From: Fictibacillus macauensis ZFHKF-1
GTDB lineage: Bacteria; Bacillota; Bacilli; Bacillales; Fictibacillaceae
Direction: 5' to 3'
Assembly (NCBI RefSeq): GCF_000269865.1
Contig: NZ_AKKV01000024.1
Location: 124,001-188,000 of the forward strand
DNA length: 64,000 nt
Below are positions 20,179 to 28,865 of this stretch, piece after piece. The first letter of the stretch is position 1. Each line of letters begins with the position of its first letter. The notes under the pieces are model-generated. The model had not been told where the DNA came from, searched no databases, and saw only the letters and a list, made by a program, of their open reading frames with translations. The translations under genes and the position numbers were made by a program.

Positions 20179-20964
20179 ATGGACAAAACATCAGTTATGG
20201 GGGTACTCATTGGGATTCTTGCAATTGGAACAGGAATGATCCTAAAGGGCGTTTCTATTGCGGCACTTCTTAATCCTGCAGCGCTCCTGATCATTTTTGC
20301 AGGTACAGCTGCCGCATTGCTAATTGCCTTCCCACTCAATAAAATAAAAAAACTGCCAAAATTATTTACGATCTTATTTACAGATCAAAAAATAATGACG
20401 ATGCCCGAAGTGATTGCCATCTTTATGGAATGGGCATTCATTGCTCGAAAAGAAGGCTTGCTAGCGCTTGAACCGAAATCCGATGAAATTGACGACCCAT
20501 TCTTGAAGCAAGGCATAAAGATGATTGTTGATGGCCAATCACCTGATTTTATCCAAGACGTATTACTTAAAGATTTAGAAACGATGGAGGAGCGACATTT
20601 AAGCAATGCTAGTCTCTTTTCTCAAGCAGGTACATATGCACCTACATTAGGTGTTCTTGGTGCAGTCATCGGACTAGTCGCTGCCCTTGGCAACATGAAT
20701 GATATTGAAGCATTAGGGGAAGCAATTTCTGCCGCTTTTATTGCCACCCTATTTGGAATTTTTAGCGGGTATGTACTTTGGCACCCTTTTGCTAACAAAC
20801 TGAAACATAAATCTCAACAAGAAATGAAAGTAAAAGAAATCATGATTGAGGGACTTCTTTCCATCCAAGATGGCACCTCCCCTAAAGTTCTAGAAGAAAA
20901 ATTACTCACTTATGTATCAGCAAGCGAACGGCAGCAAGTTAAAGAAGGTGTGAACATTGCCTAG
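20179..20964 (+). CDS. motA: Flagellar motor stator protein MotA
   Basis: This is the proton-channel stator subunit. Four membrane helices are visible. The cytoplasmic loop contains REGLLALE and the DDPFLKQGIKMIVDG region, and QAGTYAPTLGVLGAVIGL plus ATLFGIFSGYVLWHPFANKLK are the helix 3 and 4 signatures with the conserved prolines. It begins MDKTSVMG like B. subtilis MotA. The ORF runs from 20053, but ATG 20179 has GAGGA 8 nt upstream, giving 261 residues. It overlaps motB by 8 nt. Confidence 0.95.
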   Translation: MDKTSVMGVLIGILAIGTGMILKGVSIAALLNPAALLIIFAGTAAALLIAFPLNKIKKLPKLFTILFTDQKIMTMPEVIAIFMEWAFIARKEGLLALEPKSDEIDDPFLKQGIKMIVDGQSPDFIQDVLLKDLETMEERHLSNASLFSQAGTYAPTLGVLGAVIGLVAALGNMNDIEALGEAISAAFIATLFGIFSGYVLWHPFANKLKHKSQQEMKVKEIMIEGLLSIQDGTSPKVLEEKLLTYVSASERQQVKEGVNIA

Positions 20965-21763
20965 GTTTACACAAAAACAAAAGCAAAAACAAAAAAAAAG
21001 TCATGAAACAGATGAAGCGTGGTTAATTCCCTATGCTGATATGCTAACATTGCTTCTTGCTTTGTTTGTCGTATTGTTTGCTATGAGTGAAGTGGATGGA
21101 AAAAAGTTCAAAAAATTCTCAAGCGCATTTCATCAACAATTTACCGGCGGAACTGGCGTGTTAGAACACGATGCTCCCATTGAAACTCCGTTAGGTTCCT
21201 CAGTGGCCGATCTACAAAAAAAGCAAAAAACGGCTGGTGAAGATGCTGCCTATATACAACAAGTGAAAAACGAACTGCAATCACTACAAACCGTTCAGCA
21301 GCGAATCAATGCGTTCATCACTAGCAAACATTATGAACAAAGTTTACAAACGAAACTTACTGAAAATGGACTTCTCATTACGATTTTAGATCATGCACTT
21401 TTTGATTCAGGAAGTGCCGAAGTAAAGAAAAGTGCTGTTAAACTAGGTGCAGACCTATCTCAGCTACTCGTTACTAATCCACCTAGAAGCATCACAATTG
21501 CTGGACATACTGATAATATCCCAATTGTAACGAACCGTTATCAATCCAATTGGGAGTTAAGCGCTATGCGTGCGATCAATTTTATGCAAATTCTTTTAGA
21601 AAACAAACAATTATCACCAAAGCATCTTAGCGCTAGTGGATATGGTGAGTATCGCCCTACAGCAAGCAATAAGACAACAAATGGACAATCAAAAAATCGT
21701 CGCGTTGAAGTGCTGATTCTACCAAAATATAATGTAAAGCCGAATGCTAACGTTATCAAATAG
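20957..21763 (+). CDS. motB: Flagellar motor stator protein MotB
   Basis: MotB forms the proton path with MotA and anchors the stator to peptidoglycan. A basic N-terminus is followed by one membrane helix, PYADMLTLLLALFVVLFA, whose Asp28 is the proton-binding residue. The OmpA-like C-terminal domain (about 130-260) includes ITIAGHTDNIPI, NWELSAMRAINFM and NRRVEVLILP. The helix is of the H+ type rather than MotS-like. The start is TTG, with AAGGTG 8 nt upstream, inside the end of motA, so translation is coupled. Confidence 0.95.
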   Translation: MPRFTQKQKQKQKKSHETDEAWLIPYADMLTLLLALFVVLFAMSEVDGKKFKKFSSAFHQQFTGGTGVLEHDAPIETPLGSSVADLQKKQKTAGEDAAYIQQVKNELQSLQTVQQRINAFITSKHYEQSLQTKLTENGLLITILDHALFDSGSAEVKKSAVKLGADLSQLLVTNPPRSITIAGHTDNIPIVTNRYQSNWELSAMRAINFMQILLENKQLSPKHLSASGYGEYRPTASNKTTNGQSKNRRVEVLILPKYNVKPNANVIK

Positions 21764-21772
21764 TAACCAAAG

Positions 21773-21808
21773 AAAAAGGTTGGACCGACATTGCGGTCCA
21801 ACCTTTTT
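21773..21808. terminator. Bidirectional terminator between motB and yhfN
   Basis: A perfect 15-bp stem (21773-21787 with 21794-21808) has A5 and T5 ends and a 6-nt loop, between convergent genes. Confidence 0.9.
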
Positions 21809-21810
21809 CT

Positions 21811-23061
21811 TTATTTTTGATACGATTGTAAATACGAAATTCGTTCTAACATCGTTGGATGTGTGTACAAGAAAAACTTTACAAGACCTGGGGGATTCAC
21901 TTCACTTAAACCTTCCGCAGCAAGTTTTTGAAAAGAAGTAACCGCCGCTTCAGGATTTTTCGTTAATTCAATGGCATAACGATCGGCATCATGTTCGGCC
22001 TTCCTAGAGATCATATTCTCTACAGGCCCCGCGGCAAACGAAAGTAAACTAAAGATTAATAAAAGTACCGGCAAAGCTGCTAGGTCACCCGGCCCTTTCA
22101 ATCCCCACTTTTCTCCCCACTTCAAAATAAACCACTTATACAGTTTGCTACCAAACCATAAACCAAAAAACGATAAGACAATCGCTCCAATTAAGTTTTG
22201 ATACAAGTGGTTCATCACATAATGACCCATTTCATGTGCCATAACGAAGAGAACTTCTTTATCTTTCAATTTGTCGAGCGTCGTATCCCACAAAACAATC
22301 CGTAAATTCGAACCAATGCCATTTACATAAGCATTTAACGCATTCGTTTTCTCAGACATATTCACTTCGTATACATTGTGAGCAGGAATGTCTGCTTTTT
22401 TTGCTAGTGTTAAGATTTTTTCCTTTAATTGTTCATTTTTTAACGGATAAAATTTATTGTACAACGGGTCAATAACGACTGGCTGAATAAAGAACATAAA
22501 GATTGTAAATGGAATGGATACTAACCAAGCTCCAAGCCACCAACGTTTAGAAAACTTGCGAATAAAAAAGTAAAGAACAATGACGGTTGCCGCCATAATG
22601 GCATAATTCACCCAAAAATCAATGAGACTATCTTTCATCCATCCTTTAAAAGGCTGAACGGAAATGCCATAGCTTTTCGATACAGTATAGCTATAATAGC
22701 GTAATGGAAAGGTTAATAACCAACTCAGAAAAGTTAGCAATAACACATACAAAGCAGTGTGTAACGCAGAGAACTTTGTAATGCCTCCCGTCAGCTTCCG
22801 CATGCCTTTGGAAAGTCCAAATCCGAGGATTAGAAGATAAATTAGCCATTCCAACGGTACGGATAAAAAGTAAATCCAATCTTTTATTCGTGAGAAATCA
22901 TAGCTTAACTTCAGCTGATGTTCATTCATAAACATCGTTGGATCAGCCGCTGATCCTTTTAATTGAATAGGAATATCGGTTTGCGCTCCGTGAAACAGAT
23001 AGTACCACATAAGAGCTGCGTATATGAATAACCCGACAGCAAACATAATGGCTTTTTTCAC
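21811..23061 (-). CDS. yhfN: M48 family (Ste24-like) zinc metallopeptidase YhfN
   Basis: This integral membrane protease is related to CAAX prenyl protease 1. An N-terminal five-helix M48-N domain (to about residue 195) precedes the catalytic domain with HEMGH (276-280). The third zinc ligand lies in SRKAEHDADRYA, and YVNGIGSNLRIVLWDTTL is a typical M48 strand. The 416-residue length and gene type match B. subtilis YhfN. It probably takes part in membrane protein turnover, but bacterial substrates are unknown. It is a single gene ending at a terminator. Confidence 0.88.
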   Translation of the reverse strand: MKKAIMFAVGLFIYAALMWYYLFHGAQTDIPIQLKGSAADPTMFMNEHQLKLSYDFSRIKDWIYFLSVPLEWLIYLLILGFGLSKGMRKLTGGITKFSALHTALYVLLLTFLSWLLTFPLRYYSYTVSKSYGISVQPFKGWMKDSLIDFWVNYAIMAATVIVLYFFIRKFSKRWWLGAWLVSIPFTIFMFFIQPVVIDPLYNKFYPLKNEQLKEKILTLAKKADIPAHNVYEVNMSEKTNALNAYVNGIGSNLRIVLWDTTLDKLKDKEVLFVMAHEMGHYVMNHLYQNLIGAIVLSFFGLWFGSKLYKWFILKWGEKWGLKGPGDLAALPVLLLIFSLLSFAAGPVENMISRKAEHDADRYAIELTKNPEAAVTSFQKLAAEGLSEVNPPGLVKFFLYTHPTMLERISYLQSYQK

Positions 23062-23128
23062 TGACTTTCCCCCTTAAGGACATCCTATTCTAAGTTTAGC
23101 CGGCTTTGTCCAATTTAGAACAAAAACT

Positions 23129-23956
23129 TTATAGTACGCCTTCTAGCGTGGGAACAACATACAATTGCTCTGTTGAGAGATCGTAGCCATTTGGTTGGAT
23201 GTAGACCGCATGAAGCCCTTCTAAGAGTGCTGGTGCAATTTCATTAATAAAATTATCACCAATAGAGACAGCATGACTTGGCGCTACGTTATATTTATCT
23301 AGCAATTTTTGCAAAACGGCTTTCGTTTGAATCGGCTTAAAGGAAGAAGCGTGTATTTCATGAAATACATCTTCTAAATCAAGCTCTTTCATCAGTCGAT
23401 TCACATCATCAATGTCGCTATTTGTCATAACAACTAAATACTTCTCTTCCTTTAATTGCAGAAGACGCTCCTTTAATCCTGGTGTCTTCGTAAGCGAAAA
23501 AGCATCACTAACCATATAAAGCTTTGTCGCATTATAACATTCCCACGTATCCTCTTGCTTCAATCCATAATGCATAGCCGTAACATAAGGAAGCCACCAA
23601 CCATCACCGATTGGAACAAAGCGTTCAAAATCATATGTAATTTCTCCGCTATACTCTTCGTTAAGATGCTCGTCTGCTATAGCTTTCCCTTCCCACGTAT
23701 GCGCAGCGGTTACTTGTAATGTAAATGGGTCAACGGTTAACGCACGGTCGTGCTTTAAATCATAGGCTTTTCCAACCGCTACTGGATGAAGCCCTTTTTT
23801 CATTTTTTCATAATCATCATAAAACACATCTTGAATGGATGCTTCTGCTCGTTCTTGGAGTTGTCGACAATAATAGTCGAAATGATCAGTATCCTCATAC
23901 AATGTGCCATCTAAATCAAAAATTAATAGTTTACTTTCTTGAATCATTTCTTTCAT
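23129..23956 (-). CDS. HAD family hydrolase
   Basis: This is a haloacid dehalogenase-type phosphatase. Motif I is LLIFDLDGTLYE (residues 10-20), motif II MTNSDIDD, motif III the Lys in SSFKPIQ, and motif IV SIGDNFINEIAPA. A large cap (about residues 30-150) contains a tryptophan-rich segment GDGWWLPY. The substrate is unknown. GTG 23974 is open, but ATG 23956 has AGGGAG about 8 nt upstream, giving 275 residues. It sits alone between yhfN and the divergent GntR operon. Confidence 0.8.
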   Translation of the reverse strand: MKEMIQESKLLIFDLDGTLYEDTDHFDYYCRQLQERAEASIQDVFYDDYEKMKKGLHPVAVGKAYDLKHDRALTVDPFTLQVTAAHTWEGKAIADEHLNEEYSGEITYDFERFVPIGDGWWLPYVTAMHYGLKQEDTWECYNATKLYMVSDAFSLTKTPGLKERLLQLKEEKYLVVMTNSDIDDVNRLMKELDLEDVFHEIHASSFKPIQTKAVLQKLLDKYNVAPSHAVSIGDNFINEIAPALLEGLHAVYIQPNGYDLSTEQLYVVPTLEGVL

Positions 23957-24020
23957 AGCCTTCTCTCCCTTCACTATTATTTTATGCGTTACATTTCTGG
24001 AAGTAAAATACTAACACTGC

Positions 24021-24049
24021 TTGACTTTTATTTTTTTCTATCTTATTGT
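24021..24049 (+). promoter_or_regulatory. Putative sigma-A promoter of the GntR-ABC operon
   Basis: TTGACT (24021-24026), 17 bp, then TATTGT (24044-24049), about 50 bp before the gntR start. The AT-rich stretch just after it may hold the YtrA-type operator, but no clean palindrome was found. Confidence 0.5.
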
Positions 24050-24099
24050 AATAATTGTACTACTTCGAATAATACACTCAAATTACAGGAGGTACATCT

Positions 24100-24501
24100 A
24101 TGCTTTTAGAATTAAATCCAAGAAGCAGTACGCCTATATGGGAACAAATTGTAAATCAAGTGAAAGAATTATTACTAAAAAATATTCTACTCCCTGGTGA
24201 AAAGCTTCCATCTGTTCGTGAACTATCCTCGCTACTTGTTATTAATCCTAACACCGTAAGTAAGGCTTACCAAGAGCTTGAGCGCCAAGGGGTTATTGAA
24301 ACATTACGTGGTAGGGGAACTTTTATCCCTGCCTCACTATCGTTAAAGCCTGATGAAGCAAAACTCGCAGCCGTGCGCCAAACATTGAAACAGTTAATTA
24401 TTGATGCTTCATACTTAGGGATGACGAAAGAAGAATTTTTGAAACTAACGCATGACTATTTAGAGGAGTTTGGGGGGCTTACTGATGCTAAACGTACGTA
24501 A
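24100..24501 (+). CDS. GntR family regulator, YtrA subfamily
   Basis: This short GntR regulator (133 residues) has an N-terminal winged helix (STPIWEQIVNQVK, LPSVRELSSLLVINPNTVSKAY, then the wing GRGTFIP) and only a brief helical C-terminal dimer domain. This is the YtrA form found in front of ABC transporter genes. It probably autoregulates the three-gene operon in response to cell-envelope stress or antibiotics, as in B. subtilis ytr. AGGAGG precedes the ATG. Its end overlaps the next gene by 17 nt. Confidence 0.88.
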   Translation: MLLELNPRSSTPIWEQIVNQVKELLLKNILLPGEKLPSVRELSSLLVINPNTVSKAYQELERQGVIETLRGRGTFIPASLSLKPDEAKLAAVRQTLKQLIIDASYLGMTKEEFLKLTHDYLEEFGGLTDAKRT

Positions 24502-25366
24502 CATTAATAAAACGATTGAAGATAAAAAAGTACTTCACGATATCTCTTTTTCACTAACGGCTGGAACAATAACCGGCTTAATTGGCAGAAATGGTACAGG
24601 AAAAACAACGATTTTAAAAACGATTGCTGGCATTCTAGATCCCACTTCTGGAGATATAACGTTCAACAATCTCTCCATTCAGAAACATCCATCTGAAAAA
24701 GTGAATTTCGTGTATGTATCTGACTCTACACAATTTTTAAACAGTTATACACCAAATGAAATAGCAAAACTGTATATAAGCATTTATCCGACTTTTGATT
24801 TTGAATTATTTAAAAGCCTTATGAGTCGTTTTCAGTTGCCACTTAAAAAGATTCGTAGTTATTCAAAAGGTATGAAAGCACAACTAGCAATTATCCTGGC
24901 CTTCTCATCTCGTGTGTCACTTGTTTTGTTAGATGAACCAACAAACGGTCTTGATCCGATCGTCAAACGACAAATCCTTCAATTTATCGTAGAAGAAGTG
25001 GCAGTACATAATGTAGCCGTTTTAATTTCCACGCATCACCTCAATGAGATCGAACAAATTGCTGATCAAGTTATTTTACTTCGTGATGGAAAAGTAGACT
25101 TGGTTGCCTCTATAGAGGATGCGAAAGAGCGTTATGTAAAGGTGCAAGCTGTCTTTAAAAATGAGCTCCCTGAACGCTTAACCTTACAAGAAAATATTAC
25201 GGTTCTCGGGAAAATCGGTCGTGTATATACGTTACTTATCAATGATTCGATTTCCCAAACTTATGCGCTCATCGAAGCAGAGCATCCGTTGCTATTAGAA
25301 GAAATTCCTATGACCCTTGAAGATATTTTTGTCATTCTATTAGGAGGCGACGACTATGTATCCTAA
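24485..25366 (+). CDS. ABC transporter ATP-binding protein (YtrB-like)
   Basis: This ATPase has Walker A GRNGTGKTT near residue 37, a signature motif that deviates (YSKGMKAQ instead of LSGGQ), Walker B LVLLDEPTNGLDP and the switch His in ISTHHLNEIEQ. The C-terminal extension of about 80 residues is seen in ATPases that pair with ABC-2 type permeases. ATG 24485 lies 7 nt after a run of six G, so it is preferred to TTG 24470, giving 293 residues. It overlaps gntR and the permease, so all three are coupled. Confidence 0.87.
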   Translation: MLNVRNINKTIEDKKVLHDISFSLTAGTITGLIGRNGTGKTTILKTIAGILDPTSGDITFNNLSIQKHPSEKVNFVYVSDSTQFLNSYTPNEIAKLYISIYPTFDFELFKSLMSRFQLPLKKIRSYSKGMKAQLAIILAFSSRVSLVLLDEPTNGLDPIVKRQILQFIVEEVAVHNVAVLISTHHLNEIEQIADQVILLRDGKVDLVASIEDAKERYVKVQAVFKNELPERLTLQENITVLGKIGRVYTLLINDSISQTYALIEAEHPLLLEEIPMTLEDIFVILLGGDDYVS

Positions 25367-26372
25367 AGCCTTATGGAAATTGTTTAACAAACAAACGCGC
25401 TTTGTTCTTGGAGCCTACTGGTTTCTTACGTTGCTAGCTACTCCATATATGTACTGGCTAGTTGGTAGGTTTGACACAGATAATTCTTTTGAATTTCATC
25501 ATAGTCTTGATTCGCTTACTGGTAATCTCACACTTGGAGCTGTCATCGCTCTAGCTTGTATCGTCATGGGCTATGCGCGTAACAATCGATATAATGAATT
25601 TACACTAACGCTTCCCTATTCGCGAAAAACAATCTTTTTTTCTTATTGGAGTTTTGGGACATTTCACATTATGCTAGCTACTAGCATGAGCTACATCTTA
25701 ACGTACATTACGATTCAATCCACCTACTTGCATACGTATATGGCTTCTGGCTATCTGTGGAAAGCCTGGAGTGGCTACTTACTTTTTACAGTAGCTATTT
25801 ATAGCTTGGCACTTTTTGTCGGTACGTTTACAGGCGGATTTGTTTCCCAATTTATCATTACACTTTTTCTACTCATTTTACCTGGCGTATTCGTCGTTAC
25901 CTTTGATGAATTATTACGTATTCATACTGTAAGAGATTTCTCTCTCTTACAGTATGTAAGCCCTGCCGAACCTTATAGCTTGAGCATGCTGACGAATACC
26001 TTTGAGATGTTTATTGAAGTTAAAAATAGCGTTATAGTATACGAATATTATTTACCGAACTGGAGCATACACACACTCCTTTCTCCACTGCTATACATTA
26101 TCCTTTCTTTAGGACTTGGGTTGTTTTTATTTAGCCGCAGCAAAAGCGAAAATAACGGAAAAATTATTATTTTCGAGCGTTTCCAACCGTATTTTTTCGG
26201 TGTAGCTACCATTTTAATCATGATTTTAGGCGGCTTTATTATTCCATTATTTCTACCATTTGTTCAGCCAGAACGCCTATACAGTTTCTATCTCGGTGCC
26301 TTCATCACCGGCATTCTTTGCTTCTTTATTCTTCGACGTATTATGAATAAAAAGTTAACGTGGTTAAAATAA
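25356..26372 (+). CDS. ABC-2 type transporter permease
   Basis: This is a 338-residue membrane protein with about seven hydrophobic segments and a longer extracytoplasmic region (about 185-235). It lacks sequence motifs beyond hydrophobicity but follows an ATPase directly with an 11-nt overlap and AGGAGG before its ATG. The EFTLTLPYSRKTIFFSYW segment is typical of ABC-2 permeases of the ytr/bce-like Firmicutes type. The substrate is unknown; an exporter or envelope-stress role is likely. Confidence 0.75.
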   Translation: MYPKALWKLFNKQTRFVLGAYWFLTLLATPYMYWLVGRFDTDNSFEFHHSLDSLTGNLTLGAVIALACIVMGYARNNRYNEFTLTLPYSRKTIFFSYWSFGTFHIMLATSMSYILTYITIQSTYLHTYMASGYLWKAWSGYLLFTVAIYSLALFVGTFTGGFVSQFIITLFLLILPGVFVVTFDELLRIHTVRDFSLLQYVSPAEPYSLSMLTNTFEMFIEVKNSVIVYEYYLPNWSIHTLLSPLLYIILSLGLGLFLFSRSKSENNGKIIIFERFQPYFFGVATILIMILGGFIIPLFLPFVQPERLYSFYLGAFITGILCFFILRRIMNKKLTWLK

Positions 26373-26374
26373 GA

Positions 26375-26412
26375 AAAAGCATCGCAGGCTTCACGCCTCG
26401 CGATGCTTTTCT
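26375..26412. terminator. Bidirectional terminator after the GntR-ABC operon
   Basis: AAAAGCATCG (26376-26385) pairs with CGATGCTTTT (26401-26410), with an inner AGG/CCT pairing. It has A and T tracts and lies between convergent genes. Confidence 0.9.
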
Positions 26413-26416
26413 TTAT

Positions 26417-27277
26417 TTATTCAGCGATAAAGCGTTCGATGGCATGAGCCACGCCGCTTTCCTCATTGGATTTTGTTACATAAGAAGCAATCGCTTTAAT
26501 CTCAGCTTCTGCATTTCCCATGGCAACACTCGTACCAGCCATTTCAAGCATGGATACATCATTATAGTTATCACCAATAGCCATTGTATTCTCTAATGAA
26601 ATGTTTGCATGCGCAGCAAAATCTAAAAGAGCAAGCCCTTTTTGTGCTGCTTTATTCGTAATTTCTAAGTTGTTATTAGCCGAGGAACTTACGGCTAGAT
26701 CGCCCATCTCTTTTAATTGCTGTGCAGCTTTCGATAATTTCTCATGATGGCTAGAAAACGCAAGTAACTTATAAATTTCAAAATCCTGCTTTTGAAAGAG
26801 TGTCTCATACGAATCAATATGATGAACAAGACCGAGCTTAAAGCGCATTAACGCCGCTTTATGCACATCTTCTTCACTTGCTTCAGGATTTGATGTTAAA
26901 ACGATATCTTTCATCACTTCAAACGCCTGCTCGCGATCATTCGTATACGTACCATCACTTCCATAAATCTCAAAGTACACATCCTGCTCCATTAGCACTT
27001 TCGCCATCATTTCATAGCGTTCAAATGAAATTGGCACACTTGATACTTTCTTTCGATTTTCATCTAAAATTTCAGCTCCATTTACACAAATAAGCGGCAA
27101 TGTTAACTGAGCCTCATCTAGTGTAAAGCGTGCTTCATCTAGCGAACGACCTGTAGCAATGACTACAATATGCCCTGCTTTTTGCGCTTTTTGAATAGCA
27201 TCCTTATTTTCTTGCGTAACCTTTAAACGCTTGTTTACTAACGTTCCATCCATATCAATTGCAATTAATTTCTTCAT
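26417..27277 (-). CDS. Cof-type HAD-IIB sugar-phosphate phosphatase
   Basis: This HAD IIB phosphatase has motif I AIDMDGTLVNK at the N-terminus, motif II IATGRSLDEA, the cap domain (about 85-190), the lysine in ITNKAAQKGLAL and motif IV MAIGDNYNDVSML. Members dephosphorylate sugar phosphates, flavin precursors or pyridoxal phosphate, and the substrate cannot be told here. The ORF opens at 27304, but ATG 27277 has AAAGGA 7 nt upstream (286 residues). Confidence 0.87.
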   Translation of the reverse strand: MKKLIAIDMDGTLVNKRLKVTQENKDAIQKAQKAGHIVVIATGRSLDEARFTLDEAQLTLPLICVNGAEILDENRKKVSSVPISFERYEMMAKVLMEQDVYFEIYGSDGTYTNDREQAFEVMKDIVLTSNPEASEEDVHKAALMRFKLGLVHHIDSYETLFQKQDFEIYKLLAFSSHHEKLSKAAQQLKEMGDLAVSSSANNNLEITNKAAQKGLALLDFAAHANISLENTMAIGDNYNDVSMLEMAGTSVAMGNAEAEIKAIASYVTKSNEESGVAHAIERFIAE

Positions 27278-27393
27278 CGTACCATCCTTTAGTTCTTTTT
27301 CCATTTTACAGTCTTCCCGAATTATAAATATAATTATCCTCTCATGATTGGTACGCTATGTAAAGTAACTACGCTTACACGCTTCATAATGAA

Positions 27394-27424
27394 TAAAAAA
27401 ACAAGCCTAAACGGCTCGTTTTTT
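27394..27424 (-). terminator. Terminator of the pdh-bkd operon
   Basis: AAAAAAACGAGCC pairs with GGCTTGTTTTTTT across a 5-nt loop. T7 follows the stem on the minus strand, just after the lpdV stop. Confidence 0.85.
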
Positions 27425-27430
27425 TACCTC

Positions 27431-28864
27431 TTATTTAGACAGGGTTTCTTTCTTTTTAGAAGGTGGAATGTGAATTGCCTTACCTGTTGCTGCTTCCACA
27501 GCTTCCATCCATGCTTCACTTAAAGAAGGATGTGCATACAATGGATAGGCAACGTCTTCTTCACGTGCAGCCATTTCTAGCAGCATAACACCGGCTTGAA
27601 TGAGTTCCGTTGCTCCCCTTCCAAGCATATGAACGCCGAGAAGAAGGTCGCTTTGTTCATCCATAACAAGTTTAACGACACCATCCTTTTGCCCCGCAAG
27701 TGCTGTAAAACCGTTCCCACCCATCGCAAATTGACCACTTTTCACAGTATAACCCGCTGCTTTCGCTTCATCTTCTCGTAAACCGCTATACGCAATCGGT
27801 GGGTTCGTATGAATGACCATCGGAATACTTGCCAAATTAAAGGCGGCTTTCAAACCACCAATGCACTCGGCAGCAACTTTTCCTTGCTTAATTGCTTTGC
27901 TCGCTAATTTCGGCCCAATTGTACAATCGCCGACAGCATAAATGTTTTGAACAGACGTAGCACACCCTTCATCCACTTCGATCATACCCGCTTCATCAAC
28001 AGCAATCTTAAGAAAGTCACAGCCAATTTCTTTACTATTTGCTTCATAAGAACCTGCTACAAGCAAGTGAGAAGCTTCTATTGTGACGCGTTCTTCTTGC
28101 GCCAAAACAGTAGCAATAACGGTTTCACCGTGAAGAGACACCTCTATGAGCGTACTATTTTTCAAGAGTTTTATTTTTTCCTTTTTCATCACTCGTTGCA
28201 GTTCTTTCACTACTGCGCGATCGAGCCCAAATGTTTCATCATCCGTCATTAACGTGACTTGGCTACCAAGCTGACAATACGTGAAAGCCGCCTCTAGTGC
28301 CATGTAGTCACTACCGATTACGAGTAAATGCTCTGGCAGTTCGGAAAGCTTCCACCACTGCGCTAGCGTCATGATTTTCCCTTCAATATAGGACAGCTCT
28401 TTAGGCATCTTCATCGTTGCTCCAACGGCAATAATCGCTTGTTCATATTCGTATATCTCAAACTGGTGACCTGTTTCTACACCTATGCGATTTTCTTGCA
28501 TAAAGGAAGCCGTTCCACGCAGAATTTCTATTCGATTTGCCTTACAAAGAGCTTCTACACCTGAGCGCAGGTTTGATATTTGTTGTTCCTGAAAAGAACG
28601 AAAGGTATCTAACGAAAACGTTGCGTCGCCGACATTGATTCCCATCGCTTTATAGTGAGCTAACGATGATAGGTTGCTAGCCGCTTGGGTCATCGCCTTC
28701 GTCGGTATACATCCCTCATTTAAACACACTCCACCCATCGCTTCTTTTTCAACGAGTGTTACCTCAAGACCAAGCTGTGCGGCACGAATAGCCGCATGAT
28801 AACCGCCTGGTCCACCACCAATAATCATTAACTGTCGTTTTTGAACGAATTCTCCAACTACCAT
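27431..28864 (-). CDS. lpdV: Dihydrolipoyl dehydrogenase, E3 of the 2-oxoacid dehydrogenase complex
   Basis: This FAD enzyme reoxidises the lipoyl group of BkdB with NAD+. The FAD site is IIGGGPGGYHAA near residue 15, the redox disulfide is GGVCLNEGCIPTKA, the second FAD motif is IYAVGDC, and the C-terminal His-Pro-Glu region is YAHPSLSEAW. The NAD site (LLVIGSDYMALEAA) has Ser-Asp where GGG is usual (G-x-G-x-x-G reads G-S-D-Y-M-A), a noticeable deviation. It follows bkdB by 1 bp and is last in the six-gene operon. Confidence 0.92.
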   Translation of the reverse strand: MVVGEFVQKRQLMIIGGGPGGYHAAIRAAQLGLEVTLVEKEAMGGVCLNEGCIPTKAMTQAASNLSSLAHYKAMGINVGDATFSLDTFRSFQEQQISNLRSGVEALCKANRIEILRGTASFMQENRIGVETGHQFEIYEYEQAIIAVGATMKMPKELSYIEGKIMTLAQWWKLSELPEHLLVIGSDYMALEAAFTYCQLGSQVTLMTDDETFGLDRAVVKELQRVMKKEKIKLLKNSTLIEVSLHGETVIATVLAQEERVTIEASHLLVAGSYEANSKEIGCDFLKIAVDEAGMIEVDEGCATSVQNIYAVGDCTIGPKLASKAIKQGKVAAECIGGLKAAFNLASIPMVIHTNPPIAYSGLREDEAKAAGYTVKSGQFAMGGNGFTALAGQKDGVVKLVMDEQSDLLLGVHMLGRGATELIQAGVMLLEMAAREEDVAYPLYAHPSLSEAWMEAVEAATGKAIHIPPSKKKETLSK

Positions 28865-28865
28865 G

